Positions 32,670 to 39,912 of a DNA stretch of 64,000 bases are shown piece after piece. The position numbers and the translations under genes were made by a program. The stretch's first letter is position 1; every line of letters begins with the position of its first letter. The notes under the pieces were generated by a model that was not told where the DNA came from, ran no database searches, and saw nothing but the letters and a program-made list of their open reading frames with translations. The DNA lies in NCBI RefSeq assembly GCF_014649695.1, contig NZ_BMTN01000016.1, positions 62,001 to 126,000 on the forward strand. The letters are read 5' to 3'. The DNA is from Streptomyces kurssanovii (GTDB lineage Bacteria; Actinomycetota; Actinomycetes; Streptomycetales; Streptomycetaceae).

Positions 32670-33752
32670 ATGGAATTCGGCGTCAACTTCTTCCCGGTCG
32701 TCGACCCGGTCAAGAAGAGTGCGAGCACCTATTACGAAGAAAGTCTTCAGCTGGTCGAGCTGGCCGAGGCGCTGGACTTCGAGCACGTCCAGACGGTCGA
32801 GCACTACGGCTCCCCCTACGGCGGCTACAGCCCCGACCCGGTGGTGTTCCTGACAGCGGCCGCCGCGCGCACCAGCCGCATACGGCTGGTGACCGGCGCG
32901 GTGATCGCCTCGTTCGCGCATCCGGTGCAGCTGGCGGCGCGTCTGGCGCTGCTGGACAACCTGTGCCACGGGCGGCTGGACGTGGGCTTCGGACGCGGTT
33001 TCCTGCCGGACGAGTTCGAGCTGTTCAACGTGCCCATGGAGGAGAGCCGGACCCGTTTCACGGAGGTCGTCGAGGCGTGTGTGGCGCTGTGGAGCGGGCA
33101 GGAGGTCCGCTTCGAGGGCGAGGTGCACCGTTTCGGGCCGGTCACCGGATATCCCCGGCCCTATCAGCGGCCGCACCCGCCGGTGTTCGTGGCGTCCGCG
33201 ACCAGCGCCGCCTCGTGCGCGCTCGCCGGTGAACGGGGCCATCATCTACAGGTCGTGCCCTCGGTCACCAGCCAGGAGCAGCTGACACAGATGACGGCCG
33301 CCTACCGGGCGGCGCGGCAGGCCGCGGGCCATGAGGGCCCGGGCCGTATCCAGATCAAGTACACCTGCTACCTCGGTGAGGACCGGGCCGAGGTGCTCGC
33401 GGACGCGGCCGCGTGCGAGCGCAACTATGTGGAGCAGATGGCGGCGGCGGTCGCGTCCTGGGCGGGCGCGCGTTCGGAGCAGTACCCCGGCTACGAGCAG
33501 TTCGCCGACAAGGCCCGCTCCTACGACTTCGACACGGCGCTGGCTGCGAACAAGGTGCTGGCCGGCACGCCGGACGACGTGCGCGGCCAGGTCGCGACGA
33601 TCCGCGACTGGTACGGCGACGACATCTGCCTGAGCCTGCAGTTCAACCCGGGCCCGCTGCCCTACGAGCGGGCCGAGCGGGCCATGGAGCTGTTCGCCCG
33701 GCATGTCGCACCCGCCTTCACCGGCGACGTCGCGGCCGTGGCCGCCGCGTGA
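32670..33752 (+). CDS. Luciferase-like FMN-dependent monooxygenase
   Basis: The 360-residue TIM-barrel protein has the LLM pattern: MEFGVNFFPVVDP, VEHYGSPYGGYSPDPVVFLTAAAARTSRIRL, DVGFGRGFLPDEFELF and VASATSAASCALAGERG. It should hydroxylate or oxidise a substrate with reduced FMN and oxygen. A flavin reductase at 37.4-37.9 kb could supply the FMNH2. Relatives occur in trans-AT PKS and NRPS clusters, where they act on carrier-bound or free intermediates. GGAG lies five bases before the ATG. The carrier gene upstream and the thioesterase downstream support action on a tethered substrate. Confidence 0.9.
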   Translation: MEFGVNFFPVVDPVKKSASTYYEESLQLVELAEALDFEHVQTVEHYGSPYGGYSPDPVVFLTAAAARTSRIRLVTGAVIASFAHPVQLAARLALLDNLCHGRLDVGFGRGFLPDEFELFNVPMEESRTRFTEVVEACVALWSGQEVRFEGEVHRFGPVTGYPRPYQRPHPPVFVASATSAASCALAGERGHHLQVVPSVTSQEQLTQMTAAYRAARQAAGHEGPGRIQIKYTCYLGEDRAEVLADAAACERNYVEQMAAAVASWAGARSEQYPGYEQFADKARSYDFDTALAANKVLAGTPDDVRGQVATIRDWYGDDICLSLQFNPGPLPYERAERAMELFARHVAPAFTGDVAAVAAA

Positions 33753-33778
33753 ACGCGGCCGGATCCGAGGGGGCGTCC

Positions 33779-34525
33779 ATGTACGGCAACGGTGACGGGC
33801 TGCGGCTGTTCGTGTTCCATCATGCGGGCGGCTCGCACCTGCTCTACCGCGACTGGCCCAGGCTGCTGCCCGCCTCGTGGGACGTGCGGCTGCTGGACGC
33901 GCCCGGCCGCGGACGGCTCACCGGCGAGCCGCAGATCGACGACGCCAGGGCGCTGGCCGCGTTCTTCCGGCGCCGTCTGGCCGCCGAGCTGAGCGGCCCG
34001 TTCGCGTTCTTCGGACACAGCATGGGCGCCCTGATCGCCTACGAGCTGACCCAGCAGCTGGCCGCTGAGGGCGTCCGGCTGCCGGTGTGGCTGGGGCTGT
34101 CCGCGCGCGGCGCGCCGCGGCCGCAGGGCGAGGGCACCCGCCGCCACGCCCTGCCCGACGAGGAACTGCGGCTGCACCTGGCCGCGATGGGCGGCACACC
34201 GCTGGAGGTCCTGCAGGACCCGGACCTGTGGGAGATGTTCGCGCCCGCGCTGCGCAACGACCTGAAGCTGGTGGAGAACTGGCGACCGCTGCCCGGCGCG
34301 CCGGAGCTGCGGATGCCGGTGAACGTGTACGGCGGTCACGGCGACGTCGTCGTCGCGCCGGAGCGGCTGGCCGGCTGGGAGCAGCACGCGCGGCGCTTCA
34401 TGGGGCTGCGGATGTTCGACGGCGGGCACTTCTACTTCCAGGCCGATCCCGTCCCGCTGCTGGGGCACGTCGCCCGTGACGCGAGCGCCGCGCTCGCCGC
34501 GGCCCGGGCGGTGGGTCCGGCGTGA
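33779..34525 (+). CDS. Second type II thioesterase
   Basis: A 248-residue hydrolase with FVFHHAGGSHLLYRDW, the elbow AFFGHSMGALIAYEL, VNVYGGHGDVVV and a C-terminal His in DGGHFYFQ. These are typical features of editing thioesterases. It could also release the product of the adjacent carrier protein after the monooxygenase step. AGGGGG precedes the ATG at 33779. A GTG at 33749 overlapping the previous stop is an alternative start. It shares a GTGA overlap with the following oxidase gene. Confidence 0.87.
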   Translation: MYGNGDGLRLFVFHHAGGSHLLYRDWPRLLPASWDVRLLDAPGRGRLTGEPQIDDARALAAFFRRRLAAELSGPFAFFGHSMGALIAYELTQQLAAEGVRLPVWLGLSARGAPRPQGEGTRRHALPDEELRLHLAAMGGTPLEVLQDPDLWEMFAPALRNDLKLVENWRPLPGAPELRMPVNVYGGHGDVVVAPERLAGWEQHARRFMGLRMFDGGHFYFQADPVPLLGHVARDASAALAAARAVGPA

Positions 34526-35667
34526 GCGGCACGGACGCGGACGTCGTGGTCGTCGGGCTCGGCGCGTGGGGCGCCTGCGCCCTGTGGCAGCTGGCCGGGC
34601 GCGGGGTGAAGGTGATCGGCGTCGAACAGCACGGCCTGGCCAACGCCTACGGCTCCTCGCACGGGGAGAGCCGGATGTTCCGCACCGCGTGCCTGGAGCA
34701 TCCCGGGCTGGTGCCGCTCGCCCGGCGGTCCCGGCAGCTGTGGCAGGAGCTGGAGCGGGAGACGGGCACCCATCTGCTCGATCCGACCGGGGCGATGCTG
34801 ATCGGCCCGCCCGACGGGCGGATCGTGGGCGGTGCGCTGCGCGCCGCGCGGGAACACGCCCTGGACATCGAGGTCCTCGACCGGCGGGCGCTGCACCGCC
34901 GGGCGCCCGCCCATCAGGCGCTGGCGCCCGGTGACGTCGGCGTCGTCGAACCGGCGGGCGGGCTGACGCTGCCCGAGATGACGATCCGGGCGGCGGTCGG
35001 CGCGGCCCGGGCCGCGGGCGCCGGCGTGCTGACCGACACCCGGGTCACGGCCCTGGAGTTCACCGCCGCGGGTGTCGAGGTGCACACGGCCGCCGGCGGT
35101 GTGCTGCGGGCCGGGCAGGCGGTGGTGACCGCCGGGCCGTGGCTGGCCCGGCTGGTGCCGTCGCTGCCGCTGGAGGTGGTGCGGATGCCGACGACGTGGT
35201 TCACCCCCGCCGAGCCCGGCGAACGGTTCACGCTGCGCCGGCTGCCGGTGTTCATGCGCGAACTGGCGGGCGGAGACGTCATCTGGGGGCACGGGGTGCT
35301 GCCCGGAGGCACCGAGCTCAAGCTGGGCCTGGAGGACGGCGGCCGGCACTTCGCCACCGTCGACCCCGACACGGTGGACCGCTCCGTGTCGCCCGACGAC
35401 TGGAGCGTGCTGGCCGGGCATCTGGCGAGCGCGGTGCCGGGGGCCGGCACGGCGCCCTCGAGGGCGGTGGCGAACATCTACGCCCGCACGCCCGACGGGC
35501 AGTTCGTCATCGGCCGGCCCCGGCGCGATCCGCGGCTGGTGGTCGCGGGCGGCTGCAGCAGCCACGGCTTCAAGCACTCCACGGGCATCGGCGAGGCGGT
35601 GGCCGACCTGGCGCTGGGCAAAGAGCCGGCCGTGCCGCTGGGCTTCACCGATCCCGACCGCTTCTAA
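34522..35667 (+). CDS. Monomeric sarcosine oxidase / N-methyltryptophan oxidase-like flavoprotein
   Basis: This 381-residue DAO-family protein has DVVVVGLGAWGACALWQL (FAD motif), YGSSHGESRMFRTA and the C-terminal GGCSSHGFKHSTGIGEAVADL of the MSOX/MTOX group. Those enzymes oxidise secondary amines or imino acids to imines, with H2O2 as co-product. The Cys that carries FAD covalently in MSOX is replaced: the matching segment reads ANIYARTPDG, so flavin is probably bound non-covalently. It is coupled to the thioesterase by GTGA, and the next gene is a SARP. A substrate such as a carrier-derived amino acid is inference. Confidence 0.87.
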   Translation: MSGTDADVVVVGLGAWGACALWQLAGRGVKVIGVEQHGLANAYGSSHGESRMFRTACLEHPGLVPLARRSRQLWQELERETGTHLLDPTGAMLIGPPDGRIVGGALRAAREHALDIEVLDRRALHRRAPAHQALAPGDVGVVEPAGGLTLPEMTIRAAVGAARAAGAGVLTDTRVTALEFTAAGVEVHTAAGGVLRAGQAVVTAGPWLARLVPSLPLEVVRMPTTWFTPAEPGERFTLRRLPVFMRELAGGDVIWGHGVLPGGTELKLGLEDGGRHFATVDPDTVDRSVSPDDWSVLAGHLASAVPGAGTAPSRAVANIYARTPDGQFVIGRPRRDPRLVVAGGCSSHGFKHSTGIGEAVADLALGKEPAVPLGFTDPDRF

Positions 35668-35685
35668 AGGGACGTGCGAGGAAGA

Positions 35686-36681
35686 ATGAAGTTCCGCATT
35701 CTCGGTCCGGTGGAAGTCCACGACGAGCGAACCGGTGTGAGGATCCTTCCCACGGGCGCGAAGCAACGCGCCTTGCTGGGCGCACTCGTGGTGAAGTCGG
35801 GGCAGATCGTGTCCGTGCACCGGCTGATCGACGAACTGTGGGGCGAGCAGCCGCCGGCGAACGCGACCAACGCCCTGCAGGCGCATGTGGCGCGGCTGCG
35901 GCGGCTGCTGCCGGTGCCCGAGCCGGGCTCCGGCGAGCAGCACCACGAGTGGATCGTGACCCGCTCGCTCGGCTACGTCCTGCGGCTGGGCCGCGCCGGC
36001 ACCGACGCCGACCGCTTCCACCGGCTGGCCGCCCAGGGCCGGGCCGCCGCCGCCACCGACCCCGAGCAGGCCGCCGAACTGCTGCGCCAGGCCCTGGCGC
36101 TGTGGCGGGGCCCCGCGCTGGAGGGCAGCGTGCTGGGCGACATCTGCGCGGCCGAGGCGGCCCAGCTGGAGGAGAACCGGCTGACCGCCCTGGAGGCCCT
36201 GTACGACGCGTGCCTGCGGGCGGCCCGCCACGGTGAGATCACCGGCGAGCTCGAGGAACTGACGACCGACCACCCGATGCGGGAACGTTTCTACGACCTG
36301 CTGATGCTCGCGCTCTACCGGTGCGGGCGGCAGGCCGAGGCGTTGAGCGTGTACGACCGGGCCCGCAGACGCCTGGTGCACGAACTGGGCGTCGAACCGG
36401 GCCCCGCGCTACGGGGCCGGATGGAGGCGATCCTCCAGCACGACCCGCAACTGGCCGCGCCGGGCCCGACCGGGCAGCTCGCCCGCGTCCACCCCATGCC
36501 CCTCCCGCCGGCGCCCGCGCCCGCCGCGCCGGGAACGGCGGGCGGCCCGGACGCCACGGTGCTGAACCTGACCGGGGAGATCGCCCGGCTCCGCAGCCGC
36601 ATCGAGCACCTCTCCCTCGAACAGGAGGCCCTGATGCGGCGCTTCGACCAACTGGTCGCCAACCCGGCGTCGGGCCACTAG
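35686..36681 (+). CDS. SARP-family transcriptional activator 2 with C-terminal coiled-coil-like tail
   Basis: A 331-residue SARP: winged helix MKFRILGPVEVHDE, QRALLGALVVKSGQIVSVHRLIDELWG and NALQAHVARLRRLL, then BTAD helices with LLRQALALWRG and VYDRARRRLVHELGVEPGPALRGRM. After a Pro/Ala linker (about residues 260-288) an extra heptad-rich helix appears, IARLRSRIEHLSLEQEALMRRFDQLV. It resembles a coiled coil and is not part of the minimal SARP. GAGGAAGA precedes the ATG at 35686. The gene ends the plus-strand set and faces the minus-strand trans-AT cluster, so it may regulate either. Confidence 0.94.
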   Translation: MKFRILGPVEVHDERTGVRILPTGAKQRALLGALVVKSGQIVSVHRLIDELWGEQPPANATNALQAHVARLRRLLPVPEPGSGEQHHEWIVTRSLGYVLRLGRAGTDADRFHRLAAQGRAAAATDPEQAAELLRQALALWRGPALEGSVLGDICAAEAAQLEENRLTALEALYDACLRAARHGEITGELEELTTDHPMRERFYDLLMLALYRCGRQAEALSVYDRARRRLVHELGVEPGPALRGRMEAILQHDPQLAAPGPTGQLARVHPMPLPPAPAPAAPGTAGGPDATVLNLTGEIARLRSRIEHLSLEQEALMRRFDQLVANPASGH

Positions 36682-36826
36682 CGCCTGGCCGGGCGGCTGT
36701 GCCGCGTGCGGCAGGACCCGGCGGAGCGACCCGGGCGGCGTGCACCCCGTCCGGGCCGGGGGCCGTGGCGCGGGGATCGCGAGCGCGAGCACCGCACCCG
36801 GCCGGTACCCGGCCCCGTCAGCCGCA

Positions 36827-37385
36827 GTCCGCGGCAGCAGACTGGCGCCGACCGCACGACATCAACGGCCCCTCCGGCAGACGGAAGTCCCCCAGGCCAC
36901 CCCGGCAGGAGCCCGGACGCCGGCCGGGGCGAACAGTCCGCGGCAGCACAGCGCGGGGCCCGGTTCCCGTGGACCGGCTGGTCCCGGGGCCCCCGGGGCG
37001 GCAGCGCGCGGCAGCAGACCGGCGTTCGGCCGCACGGCGTCAACGGCCCTTCGACAGACGGCAGTCCCCCACCGGGCCACCCACGGCAGGAGCGCGGACG
37101 CCGGCCGGGGCGAACGGTCCGCGGCAGCAGACGTCGCGAGCAACGGACCCGAGCCGGCGGCACCCGCACCACTCCCCCTGGACGGTGGGCAGACGGGCCG
37201 GCAGCGACCGCAGCAGCCCACCGGTGGGCCGGAGTCCGGGCGGCATTCCGTCGCAGCAGAGCGGCGTCGTCCGTCGGCACGTCAACGGCCCCCCGCCAGA
37301 CGGCAGTCCCCGGCCGGGCCGCCCCGGCAGGAGCCCGGACGCCGGCCGCCGCGCAGCCTTGCGGCAGCACAGCGCGGGCACCGCC
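36827..37385. repeat. Three imperfect copies of a ~130-bp unit in a 727-bp gene-free gap
   Basis: Copies start near 36827, 37007 and 37248. Each contains, in order, CGGCAGCAGAC-like, CAACGGCCC, CAGACGG(C/A)AGTCCCC, CGGCAGGAGC(C/G)CGGACGC and CGCGGCAGCA(C/G)A. The gap 36682-37408 has only arginine/proline-rich open frames without ribosome sites, so I call no gene in it. The units may be regulatory DNA, a structured leader for the minus-strand reductase operon's 3' end, or decayed repetitive coding sequence. Confidence 0.7.
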
Positions 37386-37408
37386 CCCGGTTCCGGCGGG
37401 CCGACGGG

Positions 37409-37939
37409 TCAGGCGAGGGCCGGGGTGGTGGGGGTCGGGGTGTGGAAGTCGCGGCGGTACCACAGCAGTGGGGGCTTCGCCGGGTCGCCGGTGCGGATCT
37501 CCACGGGGGTGCCGAGCACCAGGTCGTGGTCGCCGGCGCGCACCACGTCCGTGGTGCGGCAGCGCAGGACGACCTTGGCGTCCGGCAGGTAGGGCACCCC
37601 CGTACCGTCCCAGGCGGCGAACTCGCCGCCCGCGAACCGGTCGGCGCCGTGCGTCGCGCACCTCTTGGCGACGGCGCGCTGGTCCTCGGCGAGGATGCTG
37701 ACGCAGAACTCGGCGGCGGCGGCCATCGCCGTGTGGCAGCTGGAGGTGAGCGCGATGCCCACCATCACCAGCGGCGGGTCCAGCGACACGGAGACCACCG
37801 AGCCGGCGGTGAAGCCGTGGCGGCGTCCGGCCGCGTCAAGGGTGGTGACGACGGTGACGGGCGATGCCAACTGCGCCATCGCGTCACGGAAACTCTGCGG
37901 GCCGACCGCGGGCCGTGCCGGGTCGTCGGCTCCTGTCAC
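37409..37939 (-). CDS. Flavin reductase (FMN-binding split-barrel)
   Basis: The 176-residue protein fits the flavin-reductase-like split barrel: FRDAMAQLASPVTVVTTL, GFTAGSVVSVSLDPPLVMVGI, FCVSILAEDQRAVAKRCA and DHDLVLGTPVEI. It should reduce FMN or FAD with NAD(P)H for a two-component monooxygenase, most plausibly the luciferase-like enzyme at 32.7 kb. The GTG at 37939 is supported by AAGGAGG upstream. It is the last gene of the minus-strand trans-AT cluster and lies 33 bp after the PPTase gene. Confidence 0.9.
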   Translation of the reverse strand: MTGADDPARPAVGPQSFRDAMAQLASPVTVVTTLDAAGRRHGFTAGSVVSVSLDPPLVMVGIALTSSCHTAMAAAAEFCVSILAEDQRAVAKRCATHGADRFAGGEFAAWDGTGVPYLPDAKVVLRCRTTDVVRAGDHDLVLGTPVEIRTGDPAKPPLLWYRRDFHTPTPTTPALA

Positions 37940-37972
37940 TGGGGCCTCCTTCTGTTGGTGGTTGCCCGCGCC

Positions 37973-38821
37973 TCAGCGGGCGGCGCCGGCCAGTGCCGGC
38001 AGGGCGCGGTGCCCGGTGGGCAGCTCCGCTTCGCGGGGGGCGGCGCGGCCCCAGGGGAAGCCGTCGTGGATCAGCAGCCGGTCCGGCGGCGCGGTGCCGT
38101 CGGCGCCCTTCTCCACGGCGAGCGACACCAGCACCTGGGGGCGCGGCTCGAGTTCGGTGAACAGCCAGCGGTCCGCTCTGTCGCCATCGGGCGGGCGGAA
38201 GCCCAGCACCCCGCGGTCCTCGGCGAGTTCGAAGGCGAACGAGTCGAACGGCAGCCCCAGCCCCAGGCCGCGGGCCTTGGCGTAGGCCTCCTTCAGCGTC
38301 CACAGCCGCAGCGTGGCCCGGTCGCGCCGGCTGCCGGGGGCGATCGCGGCGAGGTGGGCGCGCTCTTCGGGGGCGAAGCTCTCCACGATCCAGTCCAGGC
38401 CGCGCTCGCCTCCACGGTCGAGCCGTTCGACGTCGATGCCGACCCGGCGGTCGCGGGCGACGGCGACGACGTTGCAGCCGTGGGCGTGCGACAGGTTGAA
38501 GTCCAGTTCGGCCTCGGGGCCGTGGGGCCGCCCGTGCGGCGGCGACTGGAGGAAGGGGCGGCCGCGCGAGGACCGCCAGATCGTGGCCTCCGCCTCCGGG
38601 ATGCCGGTCTGCAGGGACAGCACCCGCCGCACCAGCGCGTGGGCGACCAGGTACTGGCGGCGGTCCCGCTCGAAGAGGAACCGGCCGGCGATCTCGCGCT
38701 CGTGCTCGTCCAGCCAGTGGCCGGCCAGCAGCGTGCTGGTCGCCTCGTCGAGGGCCTCGTTGAGGCAGAACCAGATCTGGACCGTGCCGCGGCCGGCGCC
38801 GGTGGCGCCCGTCGGGGTCAT
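37973..38821 (-). CDS. Sfp-type 4'-phosphopantetheinyl transferase
   Basis: A 282-residue transferase with the conserved motifs VGIDVERL (metal-binding Asp and Glu) and LRLWTLKEAYAKARGLGL, preceded by FNLSHAHGCNVVAVA. It transfers the 4'-phosphopantetheine of CoA to carrier-domain serines. Within this cluster it can activate the many ACP and PCP domains of the trans-AT line and possibly the discrete carriers elsewhere in the window. A C-terminal tail of about 45 residues is rich in Pro and Ala. The start overlaps the trans-AT stop (ATGA), so it is co-translated with the malonyl transferase. Confidence 0.94.
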   Translation of the reverse strand: MTPTGATGAGRGTVQIWFCLNEALDEATSTLLAGHWLDEHEREIAGRFLFERDRRQYLVAHALVRRVLSLQTGIPEAEATIWRSSRGRPFLQSPPHGRPHGPEAELDFNLSHAHGCNVVAVARDRRVGIDVERLDRGGERGLDWIVESFAPEERAHLAAIAPGSRRDRATLRLWTLKEAYAKARGLGLGLPFDSFAFELAEDRGVLGFRPPDGDRADRWLFTELEPRPQVLVSLAVEKGADGTAPPDRLLIHDGFPWGRAAPREAELPTGHRALPALAGAAR

Positions 38822-39705
38822 CGGGCCCCCGCGGGCACCCGCTCGCGCCGTATCTGGCGGAGCATGCCCGCCAGCACGTTGCCGGTGCCGATCTCGGTGA
38901 ACTCCGGATCGTCGCCGTAGTGCCCGTCGAGGAGCGCCTCGACGGTCTCGTGCCAGCGCACCGGCTGGTGGATCTGCTGGAGCAGCAGCTCGCCGACCCC
39001 CTCGTCGGTGTAGGGGCGGGCGGTGGCGTTGGCGATGACGGGGAAGGCGAGCGGGCCGAACACGGTCCGCTCCACGACCGGGTACAGCTCCTCGGCCGCC
39101 GGGGCCATGTAGCGGGAGTGGAAGGGGCCGCTGACGGCGAGGCGGCGCACCATGCGGGCGCCCGCGTCCTCGAGGATCGGGCAGGCCTCTTCCAGGTCCG
39201 CCACCGGGCCGGCGAGGACGATCTGGGCGCCGGTGTTCAGGTTGGCCAGGTCCAGGGAGGCGAACCCGGCGCGGAGCAGCAGGAAACGCAGCTGCGTCTC
39301 GGGCAGGCCGACGACCGCGCTCATGCCGCCGCCCTCGATGCGGGCCATCGCGGCGGCCCGGGCGGCGACCAGGCGCAGCCCTTCGGTGAAGCCCAACGCG
39401 CCCGCGGCCTCGAGGGCGTTGTACTCGCCGAGGCTGTGCCCCACGGCCACGTCCGGGCGGACGCCGGTGTCCTCGAGCGCCGCGCGGTGGGCGAGGGCGT
39501 TGACCGCGAACATCGCCGGCTGGGTGTAGCGGGTGTTGCCGAGCTGCCCCTCGGGGTCCTCCAGGCACAGCCGGCGCAGGCTGTAGCCGAGCACGTCGCC
39601 GGCCTGCTGCTCCAGGTCGGGGAAGCGGTCGAACAACTCCCGTCCCATACCGACGCGCTGGGCGCCCTGGCCGGGGAACATCATGATCCGGGTCAAGGTG
39701 ATCAC
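38818..39705 (-). CDS. Trans-acting malonyl-CoA:ACP transacylase
   Basis: This is a 295-residue AT with IMMFPGQGAQRVGMG, the elbow VAVGHSLGEYNALEAA, an Arg in VAARAAAMARIEGGG, the loop LAVSGPFHSRYM and a terminal TEIGTGNVLAGM. It is the expected malonyl donor in trans for the megasynthases downstream, none of which contains an AT domain. The start is taken as GTG at 39705. ATGs at about 39684 are closer to the conserved motif but lack a ribosome site. A 207-bp G-rich gap separates it from the NRPS gene. Confidence 0.95.
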   Translation of the reverse strand: MITLTRIMMFPGQGAQRVGMGRELFDRFPDLEQQAGDVLGYSLRRLCLEDPEGQLGNTRYTQPAMFAVNALAHRAALEDTGVRPDVAVGHSLGEYNALEAAGALGFTEGLRLVAARAAAMARIEGGGMSAVVGLPETQLRFLLLRAGFASLDLANLNTGAQIVLAGPVADLEEACPILEDAGARMVRRLAVSGPFHSRYMAPAAEELYPVVERTVFGPLAFPVIANATARPYTDEGVGELLLQQIHQPVRWHETVEALLDGHYGDDPEFTEIGTGNVLAGMLRQIRRERVPAGAR

Positions 39706-39780
39706 TGCCTTCTTGGGTAGTGCGGAAGTCGGTGTCCGGGTTCGGTGGTCCGGACCCTGGGGCCGGGTCGTCCGGACCCG

Positions 39781-39856
39781 GGGCCGGGGGCCGGGGTCCC
39801 CGCGGGGGACCCGGGGTTTCCGGGTCCGGGGGTCCGGGGGTCCGGGGGCCCGGGGT
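39781..39856 (+). other. Guanine-run tract, potential G-quadruplex on the template strand
   Basis: The gap between the NRPS stop (39913) and the trans-AT start contains successive G-runs of three to five bases (GGGTCCGGGGGTCCGGGGG and similar) plus CCCC/GGGG inverted repeats. The plus strand is the template for the minus-strand operon, so a four-strand or hairpin structure could slow transcription here. Confidence 0.6.
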
Positions 39857-39912
39857 TCCGGCCCCCGGCCCCGGGCCAGGGGCTCGCGGTCCGGGTCAGG
39901 GTTCGGGTGGGG

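Noticed and set aside
36321-37592. Plus-strand open frames through the repeat-rich gap
   Set aside because: They start inside the SARP gene in another frame, are Arg/Pro-rich, and have no ribosome site or recognisable domain.
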